From the NCBI GenBank assembly GCA_964550985.1, contig CAZKBM010000114.1, forward strand, positions 1 to 6,615: a stretch of 6,615 bases of DNA, written 5' to 3'. The notes below the pieces were generated by a model. It searched no databases and was not told where the DNA came from. It worked only from the letters and a program-made list of their open reading frames with translations. Every line of letters begins with the position of its first letter. Within the stretch, counting starts at the first letter, position 1. Below, in pieces: positions 5,006 through 6,615 of this stretch. This stretch comes from JAAYCI01 sp964550985 (lineage in GTDB: Bacteria; Bacillota; Clostridia; Oscillospirales; Ruminococcaceae). Both the position numbers and the translations under genes were made by a program.

Positions 5006-6466
5006 CTAACCGCGCAGTGCCCGGCGGTCTACCGTCCACTGCCCGGCGTCGGTATCAAAGCGGTAAATCATACCGGTGCTTTTACAAACGGCATAGCGGG
5101 CCAGGCAAATCTCTTTTGCCGCCTCCCCTTTGCCGTTTTTTTCGTTTTCCCCTGCCGTGCCTGTGCCATAGCGGCCAAACACGTAACTATCGGCCCCTTC
5201 AATCGTCTCGTCTTCCTCGCGCCGCAGGGTCTCGCCCTGGGGTATTTCATAGCGCTGGGCCACAATGCGCTGGGCTATAGGCACCTCCACCGGCACCCGC
5301 CCGTGCAGCCAGGGGCTACTGGCCATACCCTGCGGCTGCTGGCGCAAAGCCGCCTGCACGCCGGGGAAAAAAGATTCAATGGCCTTATCCGTCATATGTA
5401 AGCCATCGTAAAAATCCTCCTCCAGGGTGCCGGTTACAAAGGGGTTGTAAGAGCCATATATCGGTATATTATGCTTTTGGGCGTACTTTACATAAAAGGG
5501 CTCGGTTGCAAAAAAGCCCGAGTAAAGGTCACTATATTCCATGGCGTTGTTGTACACCGTGGGGTGGTAGGGCGTAAGCAAAAAGATTACGTTCATTCCC
5601 TGGTTTTGCAGATATTGCACATAGCGGTCAAAAATCTCACACAGCTCGGGGTCCAGTTCATAAAACTCGTCCATCCACAAAAATTCCATGGCCTGGTTAC
5701 GGGCCCGCTCCTCTATTTCCTCGGGCTTTGCCGCGCGGAAGGAGGCCATGTAAAACACACTGCCATCGGGCAGCTTGATGTTGGTTGGGTAGGCGTTGTA
5801 GTCGCCGTTCACCACGGCGGGCGGGGCATAGGTGTCTCCCCCGTTAAAATAGGCGTCCAGGTTCCCTTGCAGGTAGGAGGGGCTAAACAAAATTTTATAT
5901 TTCCCGTTGTCCTGCACTTCGGTCTCATAGCTGACGTCATAGCCCAGTTTTTCGTGTAAAAACTCGTTGTACAGGTTTTTATCGCTTTTGGGCTGGCGGT
6001 CATATGAATAACGGCTCAGCAGCCAGGGGTCCAACTCTAAAATGACGTTTTTGGGGGCCATACCGGCTTTTTCAAAGGTGTAGTATAAGCCCAAAAAATC
6101 CACAAAATCTCCCGCCGAAACCCCGCAGTTAAAATAGCTTCCCCCATCTGCAATTTCGCTGCGCAGCTGTAAAACACGCGAGGAACCAAAGGCCAGTGTG
6201 TCATATGGGGTTTGCAGGCTGTTGGCAAGCTGGCTCAGCACACCGCGCTCGTCCATGCGGTCATAGTTATCCACCGGCTCATTTTCCACCATGGCGCGGG
6301 CGATGTCTTTTTCAAATTGGTCGCCATGGAACACACCGCTTACATCTATGGTGTAGTTGGCAAAGGCCATGGCCACGGGGATGGGCAGCAACAACAGGGA
6401 TTTGCCCACAATTTTAAGGCCGGTGAGCAGATGACGCAGGGGTTTAGACTTCACTTTTTCTATCAA
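5006..6466 (-). CDS. Membrane-anchored SGNH-hydrolase-like protein
   Basis: Predicted 486-aa protein with an N-terminal membrane anchor (about 19-38) and an extracytoplasmic SGNH/GDSL-like domain. Visible family blocks are FGSSR at 93-97 (candidate nucleophile Ser95 or Ser96), NCGVSAG at 113-119 (the oxyanion-hole Asn block), and DGLH at 354-357 giving the Asp and His of the triad. A segment at 291-305 (VIFLLTPYHP type) matches the usual strand before the catalytic end of the fold. DltD- and AlgX/AlgJ-type proteins with this plan act with an MBOAT acyltransferase to O-acylate wall or surface polymers; that role is inferred here and no MBOAT gene lies in the window. A roughly 100-residue tail after the triad (from about 385) is not part of the core domain and I do not recognise it. 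The start is the TTG at 6466, 6 nt after AAGGAGGG; the frame stays open to the window edge. It converges on the GH13 gene with a 16-bp gap. Confidence 0.75.
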   Translation of the reverse strand: MIEKVKSKPLRHLLTGLKIVGKSLLLLPIPVAMAFANYTIDVSGVFHGDQFEKDIARAMVENEPVDNYDRMDERGVLSQLANSLQTPYDTLAFGSSRVLQLRSEIADGGSYFNCGVSAGDFVDFLGLYYTFEKAGMAPKNVILELDPWLLSRYSYDRQPKSDKNLYNEFLHEKLGYDVSYETEVQDNGKYKILFSPSYLQGNLDAYFNGGDTYAPPAVVNGDYNAYPTNIKLPDGSVFYMASFRAAKPEEIEERARNQAMEFLWMDEFYELDPELCEIFDRYVQYLQNQGMNVIFLLTPYHPTVYNNAMEYSDLYSGFFATEPFYVKYAQKHNIPIYGSYNPFVTGTLEEDFYDGLHMTDKAIESFFPGVQAALRQQPQGMASSPWLHGRVPVEVPIAQRIVAQRYEIPQGETLRREEDETIEGADSYVFGRYGTGTAGENEKNGKGEAAKEICLARYAVCKSTGMIYRFDTDAGQWTVDRRALRG

Positions 6467-6472
6467 GGGCGG

Positions 6473-6480
6473 CCCTCCTT
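6473..6480 (-). promoter_or_regulatory. Ribosome-binding site fixing the SGNH gene TTG start
   Basis: AAGGAGGG on the minus strand lies 6 nt before TTG at 6466-6464. It is the strongest ribosome site in the window. It supports a start 37 codons inside the open frame, directly before the basic stretch that precedes the membrane anchor. Confidence 0.8.
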
Positions 6481-6615
6481 GTTGCTCTGTAGTATTCGGC
6501 GTGAAGGGATGGATAAACTTGAGGCGTGGACTAATTTTGGACAAGGGATAAACGCTTTGCTTAGAGCAGATTAACAAAACATAGATATAGCGAACGCAGG
6601 CAGAAACGGTGCAGG
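6481..6615. other. Upstream region of the SGNH gene, no gene recognised
   Basis: Nothing here reads as a conserved protein. In another minus-strand frame a 14-codon stretch ends in TAA at 6573-6571, which could be the tail of an upstream gene running in from outside the window, but it is too short to judge. No convincing -35/-10 pair was found. If the SGNH gene is in an operon, its partner would be beyond this edge. Confidence 0.4.

Noticed and set aside
5014..5042. Hairpin GCAGTG/CACTGC at the convergent gene ends, as a terminator
   Set aside because: It lies inside the SGNH coding end and has no T-tract on either strand, so it does not qualify as an intrinsic terminator. The GH13 gene terminator was not found.
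5471..5959. 162-codon plus-strand open frame
   Set aside because: It is entirely antisense to the SGNH gene, matches no family I recognise, and arises from that gene's codon pattern.

Overview
This 6.6 kb window looks like chromosomal DNA from a low-to-moderate GC Gram-positive anaerobe, most likely a clostridial gut bacterium of the Oscillospiraceae/Ruminococcaceae type. The grounds are the strong GGAGG-type ribosome sites, the frequent TTG starts, a DUF3784 membrane protein, an aldo/keto reductase fused to a double ferredoxin domain, and a short intracellular GH13 glucosidase. The taxonomic call is inference from these traits, not from a marker match.

Layout. Positions 1-101 are AT-rich and non-coding. 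They lie just past the 3' end of guaA, hold an A/U-rich terminator-like inverted repeat, and carry a perfect 11-bp tandem repeat. Positions 102-1628 (minus) encode GMP synthase, GuaA. A structured leader of about 110 bp separates it from a small three-helix membrane protein of the DUF3784 type (1743-2075, minus). Positions 2076-2459 hold no convincing gene. This stretch has two tandem imperfect hairpin repeats, a good minus-strand promoter reading toward the DUF3784 gene and guaA, and two strong hairpins that close the next gene. Positions 2460-3611 (minus) encode an aldo/keto reductase with two C-terminal 4Fe-4S motifs. A 67-bp divergent intergenic region leads to a GH13 alpha-amylase-family enzyme (3679-4989, plus). 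That gene converges, with a 16-bp gap, on a membrane-anchored SGNH-hydrolase-like protein (5006-6466, minus). The last 149 bp hold its upstream region and no recognisable gene.

The genes do not form one pathway. GuaA makes GMP. The reductase is probably a flavin- or ferredoxin-linked oxidoreductase of unknown substrate. The amylase-family enzyme acts on cytoplasmic maltodextrins. The SGNH protein probably helps O-acylate a cell-surface polymer, with an MBOAT partner that may lie just outside the window. Three of the five genes start at TTG, each behind a strong Shine-Dalgarno sequence; taking the longest open frame instead would mis-place these starts.

No clear new system is visible. The stretches most worth a second look are the guaA 3' junction, the guaA leader and the hairpin repeats at 2213-2291.
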